A DNA stretch of 64,000 nt from Fredericiella sp963839515 (GCA_963839515.1 CAWIVN010000017.1:1-64000), one strand, 5' to 3'. Counted from the stretch's first letter, positions 53,833-62,174 are shown. Notes: generated by a model from the sequence alone, not told the origin. Numbers and translations are program-made.

Positions 53833-55110
53833 ATGCGCATCACCATCCTTGCTCTCGGTTCTCGTGGCGACGTCCAGCCCTTCGTCGCCCTCGCTTTGGC
53901 GCTGCGCACGCGCGGCCACGCCGTCCGCATTGCCGCGCCGCAGGACTATGCAACCCTGATCGAAGACTACGGCCTGCCTATTCACGTACTTGGCGGCCTC
54001 ATCCGTGAGCAGATGGACATGCCGCACGTGGCCGCCATGCTCGACGGCGCCGGCAATCCGCTGCGCTTTGCCGTCGACACACTACCCCAGGTAATGCCGC
54101 TCGTCGGCCGCCTGGTGGACGATGCTTGGCACGCCAGCCTTGATGCCGACGCATTGATCGTCTCGACCTTGGGTGCCTATCCGGGTCTTTCGGTAGCGGA
54201 AAAGCGGGGCGCGCCGCTTATCGTCGCCCACTTCCACCCATTGGGACAGACCAGCGCCGCGCAGCACGTCAACTTCCCGGCCCTGCCCACATGGGTTCCC
54301 CTGCATGCCCCCTATAACCGCTTGAGCCACTTCCTCGGCGCCCAGGGCCTTTGGCAGCTCTTACGGCCCGCCCTCAACCGCGCCCGCCGGCACGTCCTGG
54401 CGCTGCCGTCCCTGTCGCCCGCCGCCTTGCTTCGCCGCGTACGCCGGCTGGACCAGGCCGCCATCTACGGCTACAGCCGTCACCTGGCCCCCCTCCCATC
54501 CAACACGCCGCCTGGCCTGGCCGTGACGGGTTTCTGGTTCCTTCCGCACGCACCGCACTGGCAGCCCGACGCCCACCTCCTCCGTTTCCTGGACGCAGGC
54601 CCTCCGCCCGTCTACGTCGGCTTTGGCAGCAACTTGACCGGCCGCACACCCGATCAGCTCACGCGGCTCTACGTGGAGGCGCTCCAGCGCACCAACTGCC
54701 GCGGCCTGTTCTTTGGGGGCTGGGGCGATTTCGCCAACATTGACCTGCCCGCCACAATGCTGCGCGTCGACAGCATACCGCACGATTGGCTGTTCGGGCG
54801 CGTAGCAGCCGTCATCCACCACGGCGGCGCCGGCTCCACCTCGGCCGCCGTCGCCGCCGGCGTGCCCTCCGTGGCCATGCCCTTCCTGGGCGACCAGTTC
54901 TTCTGGGCTCACCAGCTTCACCACCTTGGCTGCGGGCCCCCCGCGCTTGTACGCCGAAGTCTCACGGCAGACTGCCTCGCCGCCACCATCGCCGACTTGA
55001 CCACCAATCCGATCTACCGCGCCAACGCCCAATCCCTTGGCGCAAGGCTGACAGCCGAATGCGGCGCCGCCACCGCCGCCGAATGGATCGAACAAAACCT
55101 CGCCGCTTGA
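53833..55110 (+). CDS. UGT-type glycosyltransferase (GT1, sterol/macrolide-glucosyltransferase-like)
   Basis: A 425-residue GT-B enzyme. The N-terminal acceptor domain opens MRITILALGSRGDVQPFVAL and continues GHAVRIAAPQDYATLIEDYGL. The C-terminal donor-binding region is IPHDWLFGRVAAVIHHGGAG followed by STSAAVAAGVPSVAMPFLGDQ, the typical signature of sterol and lipid glucosyltransferases of the GT1 family. The start is the ATG 13 nt after the preceding stop. The following KASIII-like gene is 26 nt away. It probably transfers a nucleotide-activated hexose to a hydrophobic acceptor made by neighbouring enzymes; the acceptor is unknown. Confidence 0.9.
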   Translation: MRITILALGSRGDVQPFVALALALRTRGHAVRIAAPQDYATLIEDYGLPIHVLGGLIREQMDMPHVAAMLDGAGNPLRFAVDTLPQVMPLVGRLVDDAWHASLDADALIVSTLGAYPGLSVAEKRGAPLIVAHFHPLGQTSAAQHVNFPALPTWVPLHAPYNRLSHFLGAQGLWQLLRPALNRARRHVLALPSLSPAALLRRVRRLDQAAIYGYSRHLAPLPSNTPPGLAVTGFWFLPHAPHWQPDAHLLRFLDAGPPPVYVGFGSNLTGRTPDQLTRLYVEALQRTNCRGLFFGGWGDFANIDLPATMLRVDSIPHDWLFGRVAAVIHHGGAGSTSAAVAAGVPSVAMPFLGDQFFWAHQLHHLGCGPPALVRRSLTADCLAATIADLTTNPIYRANAQSLGARLTAECGAATAAEWIEQNLAA

Positions 55111-55136
55111 CTTGGACCACAAGGAGCCGCTCACAC

Positions 55137-56126
55137 ATGCTACCTGTAAAAATCGCCGGCCTCGGCTATCACCTCCCCGAGCAGCGTGTCACTAGCGCCG
55201 AACTGCTGCGCGCCTGGTCCGTTCCGGAAGGCGTGGTCGAGCACGCGGCCGGCGTCTACGCCCGCCGCTATGCCACCACCGAAACCACGGCCGGCATGGC
55301 CGCGGCCGCCGCCCGCCAGGCGCTCGACCACGCCAACATTCCGCTGCAGGAGATCGACGCCATCATCGGCGCTTCCACCGTGCCGCAGCAGGCCCTCCCC
55401 TGCACCGCCGCCTTTGTCCAGCGCGAACTGGGTGCGCCCGACGGCGGCAGCGTCTGCTTCGACGTCAACGCCACCTGTCTCAGCTTCCTCGTCGCCCTGC
55501 AAAGTGCCGCCCATCTGGTCGCGGGAGGCGCCTACCACAACGTCCTCATCTTTAGCAGCGAACTCGGTTCGCGCTTTCTCAACCCACACCAGCCGCAGAG
55601 CGCCATCCTCTTTGGCGACGCCGCCGCCGCCGCCATTGTGACGCGGGCGGAGTTCTACGCCACCAGCACCATCCACCACACCCGCTTTGTTACCTACAGC
55701 AGCGGCGCCGACTATACCCAGGTGCTGGGCGGCGGCACCCGCCACAGCCCCAACGACCCCGCCACAACTCGTGAAATGAACCTCTTCGACATGGACGGCC
55801 AAGCCGTCTTCCGCCAGGCAGTCCGCCTTCTGCCAGCTTTTCTTGACTCCTTCTTCGCGCAGGCCGGCTGGCAGCGGGACCAGATCGACTGCCTCGTGCC
55901 CCACCAGGCCAGCCGCCACGGCCTTGACTTGCTCACCCGGAGTCTTGGCTTCCGCGCCGACCAGGTCTACTCTAACCTGAGCGAGCGCGGCAACTGTATC
56001 GCCGCCTCCATTCCCCTGGCACTGGCTGAAGCCGTCGAAGGCGGGCGCATCCGCCGCGGCGACGACGTCCTCCTGCTGGGCACCGGTGCCGGCCTCACTA
56101 TCGGCGCCGTGGCGCTGACGTTCTAG
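55137..56126 (+). CDS. KASIII-like 3-oxoacyl-ACP synthase (FabH/OleA branch)
   Basis: A 329-residue thiolase-fold condensing enzyme. The catalytic triad is complete: Cys114 in FDVNATCLSFLVAL, His256 in CLVPHQASRHG, and Asn286 in LSERGNCIAASIP. The Cys-His and His-Asn spacings match FabH closely apart from about 10 extra residues in the first. AAGGAG lies 10 nt before the ATG. It is 10 nt upstream of an SDR gene, a condensation-reduction pair. Because it sits with glycosyltransferases and an adenylate-forming enzyme rather than fab genes, it probably makes a dedicated beta-keto lipid. The substrates are not known. Confidence 0.92.
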   Translation: MLPVKIAGLGYHLPEQRVTSAELLRAWSVPEGVVEHAAGVYARRYATTETTAGMAAAAARQALDHANIPLQEIDAIIGASTVPQQALPCTAAFVQRELGAPDGGSVCFDVNATCLSFLVALQSAAHLVAGGAYHNVLIFSSELGSRFLNPHQPQSAILFGDAAAAAIVTRAEFYATSTIHHTRFVTYSSGADYTQVLGGGTRHSPNDPATTREMNLFDMDGQAVFRQAVRLLPAFLDSFFAQAGWQRDQIDCLVPHQASRHGLDLLTRSLGFRADQVYSNLSERGNCIAASIPLALAEAVEGGRIRRGDDVLLLGTGAGLTIGAVALTF

Positions 56127-56136
56127 GCTGCCAACC

Positions 56137-56967
56137 ATGCCCAACCGTGACTTGTTTGGCAAGACCACCTTCATCACCGGCGCCGGCACCGGCATCGGCC
56201 GCGGCATCGCCTTGGCCCTTGCGCGCCGCGGCGCCCCCGTCGTACTCTGCGGCCGTCGCCTGCCGCCCCTGGAATCAGTCGCCGCCGCAGTGCGGTCCTT
56301 GGGCGGCGGGGCCGCCATCACTCAGGGCGACGTGACCGTTCCCTCCGCCCGCCTCCACATGCTGGAGACGGCCCACCAGGCCTTTGGCCCCGTCCACATC
56401 CTCGTCAACAACGCCGGCGTCCTCGCCGGAGGCGCGCTTTTCCAACTCAACGGCCAGGAGATCGAGCGCGCCATCGCCACCAACCTGTCGGCTCCCATCG
56501 AACTCACCCGCCTGCTCCTGCCCGACCTGGCGCAGACACGCGGCGCCGCCGTCTTCGTCGGCAGCACCATGAGCCACGTACCTCTCCCCCACGCTTCCGT
56601 CTACAGTGCCGGCAAAAGTGGCCTGCACGCCTTCTGCACTGCCTTGCGCTACGAACTCGCCCCCCTCGGCATCCATCTCCTGGAAGCCTGCCCGCCCACC
56701 GTCGCCACCGCCATGACCAGCACCATGTCGCGCCGGGCAGGACGCTGGCAGCCGCCGCCCGCCACGCCGGAGGATACCGGCGAACGCATCATCACCGCCC
56801 TGGCCGCCGGCCGGCGCGAACTAACCTGGGGCGCCGGCGAGCAATGGCTTATTCGCCTGCACCGCTTCGCTCCCCGCCTCGTAACCGCACTGCTCACTAC
56901 CCAGCGCCGTCGCTTCGCCCACATAATGACACCCGAAATGGAGAGTGCGATACAGGGCAATGACTGA
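56137..56967 (+). CDS. Short-chain dehydrogenase/reductase
   Basis: A 276-residue classical SDR. Motifs are TFITGAGTGIGRGIALALAR (TGxxxGxG), LVNNAGVLAGGALFQL (NNAG), the Ser in FVGSTMSHVPLPHAS, and the catalytic YSAGKSGLHAF (YxxxK). The C-terminal part contains PTVATAMTSTMSRR, the usual PG-motif position. It follows the KASIII-like gene by 10 nt and probably reduces its beta-keto product. A C-terminal extension (EQWLIRLHRFAPRLVTALLT) may be membrane-associated. An inverted repeat downstream separates it from the hydrolase. Confidence 0.9.
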   Translation: MPNRDLFGKTTFITGAGTGIGRGIALALARRGAPVVLCGRRLPPLESVAAAVRSLGGGAAITQGDVTVPSARLHMLETAHQAFGPVHILVNNAGVLAGGALFQLNGQEIERAIATNLSAPIELTRLLLPDLAQTRGAAVFVGSTMSHVPLPHASVYSAGKSGLHAFCTALRYELAPLGIHLLEACPPTVATAMTSTMSRRAGRWQPPPATPEDTGERIITALAAGRRELTWGAGEQWLIRLHRFAPRLVTALLTTQRRRFAHIMTPEMESAIQGND

Positions 56968-57000
56968 TCTACAACTGCAGCGCCCACAGCCTAGCCGTAG

Positions 57001-57067
57001 GGGCACAAGGTCCGGCGGAAATACGCCGACCGTTGCGCCGATCCTTGCTTCGCCGGACCTTGTGCCC
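57001..57067. repeat. 17-bp perfect inverted repeat between SDR and hydrolase genes
   Basis: GGGCACAAGGTCCGGCG (57001-57017) and its exact complement (57051-57067) flank a 33-nt loop. TAGGGG and CCCCTA occur further out. It may fold in the mRNA as an internal barrier or be another dispersed palindromic element. Confidence 0.7.
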
Positions 57068-57096
57068 GCCCTGCCCCTAACCCGCCGAGGCCCACC

Positions 57097-57925
57097 ATGA
57101 ATGACCTGCAAGCGCAGCTCGCCACCGTCCGCGCTGCCTATCCCCTCCAACAGGTCACCATCGAAGGCCACACCTGGCCCTACCTCGCGGCAGGCGAGGG
57201 TGACGTGCTGCTCCTCCTCCCCGGCGCCCTGGGCGAGGCCGACACTTCATTCCAATATATCCTCGCCCTGCAAGGCCACTATCGCGTCCTGTCGCTCAAC
57301 TACCCCGCTACCATCGCTACCCTGCTGCCCTTGATCGACGGCCTGCGCCACACCCTGGCCGCCCTCCACGTGACCCACGCCCACATCGTCGGCGGCTCCT
57401 ACAGCGGGTTAGTCGCCCAATACCTTGCCAGCCGCCACCCCGGCTGTGTCGCCTCACTCCTGCTCTCCAACATCGGCGCACCCGACCCGACCTACGCTCA
57501 GCGCTGGCAGCTGGCAGCCAACTTGCTTTCTTCCTTGCCCGAGCCTCTCGTCCACGCCGTCATGCGCGCGACCATCCGCCGCTTCTTGCGGGGCAACTCC
57601 CCCAATGAGCAATTCTGGCGCGCCTACTTCGCCGCCATTGATCCCCGCCCTGCACAAACAGGCCATGATCGCTCGCCTGCGCCTCGCCGCCGCCATGCAC
57701 AAGCGTGGCGACTCTCTGCGCCGCAGCCCGTACCGCGGCCCCGTCCTCATCGTGGACGCCGACCAGGACGGCCTCGTCCCCGTCCGCCAACGCCAGGCCC
57801 TCCGCTCCCTCTACCCCCAGGCCCACCACGCCGCCATCACCAACAAAGGCCACGTCGCCTCCCTCGACGAAGCCAGCACCTATATCGCCATCTACCAGGA
57901 GTTTCTATGCCGCCACGCACATTAA
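57097..57925 (+). pseudogene. Alpha/beta hydrolase gene with one frameshift
   Basis: The first 183 codons encode an alpha/beta hydrolase with the oxyanion segment LLLLPGALGEADTSF and the nucleophile elbow VGGSYSGLVAQ. Near 57640 the frame shifts, and the other frame continues IPALHKQAMIARLRLAA to the acid VLIVDADQDGLVP and the His in NKGHVASLD, ending at 57925. A complete triad is present once the shift is repaired (about 275 residues). Unrepaired, the first frame runs on into the next gene, giving an artificial 700-residue fusion. The start follows CCCGCCGAGGCCCACC. Sequencing error or recent inactivation are both possible. Confidence 0.82.
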
Positions 57926-59199
57926 CCGCCGGTAGAAATCGAGTTTTTGTGAAAAACTCGGTTTCTGCTCTCACCCGCCCCCCGCGCGCCCACCTCGCCC
58001 ACACAGTGGCCGCTCTCGCCTGGTGCCTGGCCGCCCTTTACGCCGTCGACCGCCTGCTCAAGCTGCTGGCCGTCCACCGCTTCCTGCGCCGCCCACTCCC
58101 GCCCGCGCCCCACAGCTGGCCCAGCGTCACCCTCCTCCAGCCGATCACCCGCGGCGCCAGCGATCTCCCTACCGCGTTGGCGCGCCGTGCCAGTTTGAGC
58201 TACCAAGGACATTTTCAGCATGTACAGATCTGCGACGTCGGCGATGCCGACACAATCTCCCAGTGTCAGTCGTGGATCACGGCCCACCCGGATCTAGATG
58301 CAAGGCTAATCTTGGCATCCACCGCCTCGCCCATCGCCACCAAGGTCGAAAAACTCCACGCCGCCCTCCCCCACGCCACCGGCGACATCCTTGTCTTCGT
58401 CGACGACGACATACTCCTGCGCCCGGACGCCATCGACCACCTCGTTCGCTACCTGCAGGACATGCGTGCCGGCGCCGTCTTCGGCCTCGCCGTCTACACC
58501 AACTGGTCCAACGTCCCTTCCAGCCTGCTCAGTGCCTTCGTCAACGCCAACGCCCTGCTCTCCTACCTCCCGCTCACCTGGCTGGCCGAGCCCTACACCA
58601 TCACCGGTCACTTCTACGCGCTGCGCCGCGAGGTCTTTGCCGCCATCGGCGGGCTCGACGGCATGGACGGCCGCTTTGACGACGACCACGAGCTTGCCCG
58701 CCGTATCCAACGCCACGGCCTCGCCAACGTTCAAACCTCTGTGGTCTACGACGTGGACAACTATCTTCTGACTATCGATGGCTACACGAACCAGATGCGC
58801 CGCTGGTTCGTCATCCCCCGTCAGACCATGGCCCCCTACCTCACACCCTACCAGCAGTTCGTCTCACTCCTCGGCAGCTTAGGCAACCTGATCCCGCCCC
58901 TCCTGGCGCTGCTTACCCTGATCAGCCGCACCGCGCTGGCACCGCTGCTAACCACCATGACTCTCTTCGCCGCCGTCTACACCTGGTGCGAACACGCCTA
59001 CCTGGACCGCACCACGCCCCCCATCCGCTGGGCCCTGGTGCTGATCTCCGCCCTCATCGCTCCCCTCCAAGCCCTCGCCGGCTTCCTGGGACGTGACACC
59101 TTCCTCTGGCGCGGCCAACACATCCGCCTCCACCGCGGCGGCCACTTCGACATCCTCCCACCTCCAGGAAGTCCCCTACAAGGAGACGGCCACTCATGA
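57907..59199 (+). CDS. Membrane glycosyltransferase, GT2/GT21 (ceramide-glucosyltransferase-like)
   Basis: A protein of up to 430 residues. After an N-terminal membrane segment (VAALAWCLAALYAVDRLLKL) comes the GT-A domain: VTLLQPITRGASDLPTAL, the DxD-type motif DILVFVDDDILLRPDA, the third Asp in DGRFDDDHELARRI, and the QxxRW-type motif NQMRRWFV. C-terminal hydrophobic helices follow. This D,D,D,QxxRW order is that of ceramide glucosyltransferases and HpnI-like enzymes, which glycosylate membrane lipids. The ATG at 57907 overlaps the hydrolase end by 19 nt. The first codons run through a palindromic repeat, so the true start may be further in. It overlaps the next gene by 4 nt (ATGA). Confidence 0.82.
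   Translation: MPPRTLTAGRNRVFVKNSVSALTRPPRAHLAHTVAALAWCLAALYAVDRLLKLLAVHRFLRRPLPPAPHSWPSVTLLQPITRGASDLPTALARRASLSYQGHFQHVQICDVGDADTISQCQSWITAHPDLDARLILASTASPIATKVEKLHAALPHATGDILVFVDDDILLRPDAIDHLVRYLQDMRAGAVFGLAVYTNWSNVPSSLLSAFVNANALLSYLPLTWLAEPYTITGHFYALRREVFAAIGGLDGMDGRFDDDHELARRIQRHGLANVQTSVVYDVDNYLLTIDGYTNQMRRWFVIPRQTMAPYLTPYQQFVSLLGSLGNLIPPLLALLTLISRTALAPLLTTMTLFAAVYTWCEHAYLDRTTPPIRWALVLISALIAPLQALAGFLGRDTFLWRGQHIRLHRGGHFDILPPPGSPLQGDGHS
57934..57966. repeat. 33-bp dispersed palindrome inside the glycosyltransferase start region
   Basis: AGAAATCGAGTTTTT, a GTG loop, and AAAAACTCGGTTTCT form a 15-bp hairpin with one mismatch. The core matches the repeats at 26237 and 43187. It encodes an odd RNRVFVKNSVSA stretch before the first membrane helix, so it looks like an insertion into coding DNA. 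Confidence 0.7.
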
Positions 59200-60389
59200 C
59201 CACGCTCCTCTGCGCCGTCTCCATCGCCCTTATCCTGCTCACCGCCTGGCGCCACTGGACCGTAGTGCGCTTCTTCCACCGCGCCAGAACCGCACCGCCC
59301 GCCCCCATCGAGCCCCCGCGCCTGGTCAGCATCCTCCAGCCCATCCTCAGCGGCGACCCCACCTTGCCGCAGACCCTCGCCCACAACGTGGTCGCCTGCT
59401 CCACCTACGCCCGCGAGTTTATCTGGCTGGTCGACGAGGACGACCCCGCCGGCCAACGCATCTGCCGCGATTTGATTGCCGCTCACCCCGCTGCCGCCAT
59501 CCGCCTGCTCTGCCGCCCCGCCCCGCCCCAAGGCGTCAACCCCAAGACCATCAAGCTGATCGCCGGCCTCGCCGTTGCCCATGGCGACGTAATCTGCGTG
59601 CTCGACGACGACACCATGCTCCCCGACCACGGCCTGGAACAGTGCCTGCCCTACCTCGACCAACAGGGTGCCGGTCTCGCCTTTGGTCTTCCCTACCAGG
59701 TCAACTTCGGCAACACCTGGTCGGGCCTGATCGCCCTCTTCGTCAACGCCAACAGCCTGCCCACCTATGTCCCCTATGCGTCGCTACACGAACCCGTCAC
59801 GATCAACGGCATGTTCTACGCCCTGCGCCGCCCCGTGCTCGGCCAGATGGGGGGATTCACCGGTCTGGAAGGAATCCTCGCCGACGATTTCGCCGTCGCT
59901 CAGCGCGTGCGGACCCACGGTCTCCACCTCGTCCAGACACCCCTGCGCCACGCCATCAGCACACACGTCCCGTCGCCGCGTCGCTATCTCAGTCTCATGC
60001 AGCGCTGGTTCATCTTCCCACGCGAGTCCCTCCTCCGCCACCTCCCCTGGCGCGAGCAGGCCCTCGTCTACGCCCTGGCCCTGACCCCCACACTCCTGCC
60101 GCTCCTGCTCCTGCTCGGCACGCTCCTCTGGCCGTCACCCCTCCTCGCCACAGTCCTGGCCCTCTACTTCGCCTGCTCCTACCTCGCCTTCCTCCACCTC
60201 GACCGCGCCTACCTCCGCCACGCCACCCCCTACCGCTGGAGCCTTCTCGTTCCCCCGCTCCAAATCATCTTCCCCCTCCAACTCCTCGCCGCCCTTCTCC
60301 TCCCGCAACGCATCGTCTGGCGCGGCCATATCATGCAGGTCGAACGCGGTGGCACCTTCCGCTTCCTCAAGCGCCGGTCAGGACCCTGA
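59196..60389 (+). CDS. Membrane glycosyltransferase, GT2/GT21-like (second copy)
   Basis: A 397-residue paralogue of the preceding glycosyltransferase. An N-terminal helix (TTLLCAVSIALILLTAW) is followed by LVSILQPILSGDPTLPQTLA, DVICVLDDDTMLPDHG, INGMFYALRRPVLGQMGGF, the catalytic Asp in GILADDFAVAQRV, and LMQRWFIFPRES, in which the usual Gln/Arg of QxxRW is Leu. Three hydrophobic helices end the protein. The start overlaps the previous stop (ATGA). Two related enzymes in series suggest that two sugars are added or two lipid acceptors used. The donor and acceptor cannot be named. Confidence 0.85.
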   Translation: MTTLLCAVSIALILLTAWRHWTVVRFFHRARTAPPAPIEPPRLVSILQPILSGDPTLPQTLAHNVVACSTYAREFIWLVDEDDPAGQRICRDLIAAHPAAAIRLLCRPAPPQGVNPKTIKLIAGLAVAHGDVICVLDDDTMLPDHGLEQCLPYLDQQGAGLAFGLPYQVNFGNTWSGLIALFVNANSLPTYVPYASLHEPVTINGMFYALRRPVLGQMGGFTGLEGILADDFAVAQRVRTHGLHLVQTPLRHAISTHVPSPRRYLSLMQRWFIFPRESLLRHLPWREQALVYALALTPTLLPLLLLLGTLLWPSPLLATVLALYFACSYLAFLHLDRAYLRHATPYRWSLLVPPLQIIFPLQLLAALLLPQRIVWRGHIMQVERGGTFRFLKRRSGP

Positions 60390-60398
60390 CGCCCCAGC

Positions 60399-60427
60399 TT
60401 GAACTTCGCACAGGCCCCTGCTATAGT
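60399..60427 (+). promoter_or_regulatory. Promoter of the small unknown gene
   Basis: TTGAAC (60399-60404), a 17-nt spacer and TATAGT (60422-60427) form a good sigma70-type promoter. It starts 10 nt after the last glycosyltransferase stop. The predicted leader is about 26 nt and contains AAAGGA. Confidence 0.75.
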
Positions 60428-60459
60428 TGCCACAGGTCCGTCGCAAAGGAACGTTTCCC

Positions 60460-60978
60460 ATGACTCACATCGAAGAACTCATCGCCGGCGCCTTGATCGC
60501 CGGCAGCACCCTTCTCACCGCCAATACCGCCTTCACCACGCCCGCACCGAACGCAGGTGTCACCGGTTCAGACGACGCCCTCATCACCCTCGCGCCCAAC
60601 GCCACGTTCAACCCACCCGACGCCGCCTTGGCCAAGGCATATCGCCGCGCCATTCGCCGCGCGCTCGACGACCTGCGCAGCCAGTACCCGCACACCGGCA
60701 ACGCCTGCACGCTCCTGCAGTCGTTCGACCTCGTCGCCGCCTGCGCCTCCAGCGTGGCCGCGGCCCAATTCCCGCCCGCGCTCATGCCTGCAGCCATCGC
60801 CGACACATTAGCCGCCAACCTCGATCGCTTGCTGCAAGGCCACGACGAACGCGAGATTGCATTCCTCCAGCACCACCTGCTCCCCGCCACCGCCCGCGCC
60901 CTGCGCGCCGAACTCGCCGACGACCCCGAGGCCCGCCGCAGCTACCAAGCCTGGCTGAAGAACCTGTCTGAACGTTGA
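60460..60978 (+). CDS. Unrecognised small helical protein
   Basis: A 172-residue protein opening MTHIEELIAGALIAGSTLLT with no standard cleavable signal. It is Ala-rich and mostly helical, with SFDLVAACASSVAAAQFPPA and a C-terminal charged helix EREIAFLQHHLLPATARALR (approximate). It contains repeated His and acidic residues but no motif I can assign. It has its own promoter and ribosome site (AAAGGA), so it is probably expressed separately from the glycosyltransferases. It converges with the MDR gene, whose stop lies 1 nt away. The function is unknown. Confidence 0.6.
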   Translation: MTHIEELIAGALIAGSTLLTANTAFTTPAPNAGVTGSDDALITLAPNATFNPPDAALAKAYRRAIRRALDDLRSQYPHTGNACTLLQSFDLVAACASSVAAAQFPPALMPAAIADTLAANLDRLLQGHDEREIAFLQHHLLPATARALRAELADDPEARRSYQAWLKNLSER

Positions 60979-60979
60979 G

Positions 60980-62014
60980 TCATATTGTCAGCACGATCTT
61001 CCCGACCGTATGCCCACTCTCCATCATCCGGTGCGCCACCGCCACCTGCTCCCACGGCAGCACATGCATGACATTGCTTTTCAATATTCCTTGGTCCAGC
61101 AGTTCCGCCACCTGATCCAATATCTCCCCCTGCTTCTCCATCCCTATCCCCGTGCGCGCCCGTGTAAACATCAGCTCAAACGCCAGCGTCATGCGGTTGG
61201 GAAATAGCACGCTCACATCGAGCGCCGCCGCCTCCGGTCCGCCCAGAATGCAGCAAATCTTCCCCAGCGGGTTGAGCGCCGCCACCCAATCGCGAAACCC
61301 ACTCAGCGGTGCCGTGCTAAAAATGTAGTCCACCCCTTCATAACCCAGCGCCCGCACTTGCTCCGCCAGCGGCCGCGTGTGGTCGATCACGGCCTCCGCC
61401 CCCATCTGCCGGCAGAATTGCCCCGACGCCTCGCGTGATGCCGTCGCCACCACCGTCAGCCGGCACACCTGCTTTGCCACCTGGATCGCCATCGACCCTG
61501 CACCGCCGCCGCCGCCCACCACAAGGCAGACGCGCCGCCCCGATCCCGCATCGCCCCGCTGTGCCTCGACCATCTCCAACAGCCCCTCCCACGCCGTCAG
61601 CGCCACCAACGGCACGGCCGCCGCTTCGGCATCGCTCAACGTGCGTGGCCGGTGCCCCACGAGCCGCTCGTCCACCGCCACATACTCCGCATACGACCCC
61701 GCCCGCGCCAGATCGCCCGAGCCGGCACAGAATACCCCATCGCCCACCTGGAACCGCCGTGCCTCCACCCCCAGCGCCGCCACTTCCCCTACCGCATCCC
61801 ATCCGACAATCCGCGGCGGATTGGCGACCGGCTGCCCGCTCGGCCCTCCACCCCGCACCTTGGTATCCACCGGGTTGACCGCCGCTGCCGCCACCCTCAC
61901 GAGGATATCCCGCGGCCCCAACTCGGGCAGTGGCACCTCCGCAAAGTGCAGCACATCTGGACCACCATACACCTCCTGCACAATCGCCCGCATTGTTGCC
62001 GGCAAATTAGCCAT
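60980..62014 (-). CDS. Quinone-oxidoreductase-like MDR enzyme (zinc-independent alcohol dehydrogenase family)
   Basis: A 344-residue medium-chain dehydrogenase. The N-terminal catalytic domain begins MRAIVQEVYGGPDVLHFAEV and contains VRVAAAAVNPVDTKVRGGG, typical of the quinone oxidoreductase branch, without the Cys/His zinc set. The nucleotide-binding motif is VVGGGGGAGSMAIQVAKQV. The frame extends 63 codons upstream, but the family start and AAAGGA place the ATG at 62014. It is divergent from tex, with a LexA-box-like palindrome and another palindrome between them. It uses NADPH to reduce quinones or enones by family analogy. Confidence 0.9.
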   Translation of the reverse strand: MANLPATMRAIVQEVYGGPDVLHFAEVPLPELGPRDILVRVAAAAVNPVDTKVRGGGPSGQPVANPPRIVGWDAVGEVAALGVEARRFQVGDGVFCAGSGDLARAGSYAEYVAVDERLVGHRPRTLSDAEAAAVPLVALTAWEGLLEMVEAQRGDAGSGRRVCLVVGGGGGAGSMAIQVAKQVCRLTVVATASREASGQFCRQMGAEAVIDHTRPLAEQVRALGYEGVDYIFSTAPLSGFRDWVAALNPLGKICCILGGPEAAALDVSVLFPNRMTLAFELMFTRARTGIGMEKQGEILDQVAELLDQGILKSNVMHVLPWEQVAVAHRMMESGHTVGKIVLTI

Positions 62015-62066
62015 ACCCTGTGCTATCCTTTCTTTACCGTGCCTTGATGATTCACCTTGACGGAAT

Positions 62067-62080
62067 CGAACATATATTCG
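62067..62080. promoter_or_regulatory. LexA-box-like palindrome
   Basis: CGAACATATATTCG differs by one base from the Bacillus-type SOS box CGAACATATGTTCG and is embedded in a wider ATCGAA...TTCGAT symmetry. It lies 53 nt before the MDR start and 95 nt before tex. Binding by LexA is a guess. Confidence 0.4.
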
Positions 62081-62093
62081 ATAATGCACGAGT

Positions 62094-62111
62094 GGCTGCC
62101 AATTGGCAGCC
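62094..62111. promoter_or_regulatory. 18-bp perfect palindrome between MDR and tex genes
   Basis: GGCTGCCAATTGGCAGCC is perfectly self-complementary. It lies upstream of a TATAAT (62145-62150) that probably serves tex. It could be an operator for the divergent pair; the regulator is unknown. Confidence 0.45.
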
Positions 62112-62174
62112 AATTGGCCGTCACCGGCCACCGCTTGCCATGTGTATAATCCCTGACGAATCAACCCAAAATCT

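Noticed and set aside
52290..56967. A complete OleABCD olefin operon
   Set aside because: The ligase is of the PaaK/F390 branch rather than OleC, the SDR here is classical rather than OleD-like, and glycosyltransferases dominate the cluster.
57097..59199. A single 700-residue hydrolase-glycosyltransferase fusion protein
   Set aside because: The middle (about residues 185-270) is Pro/Arg-rich frame-shifted nonsense, while the hydrolase C-terminus with its Asp and His is intact in another frame. It is an artefact of one frameshift.
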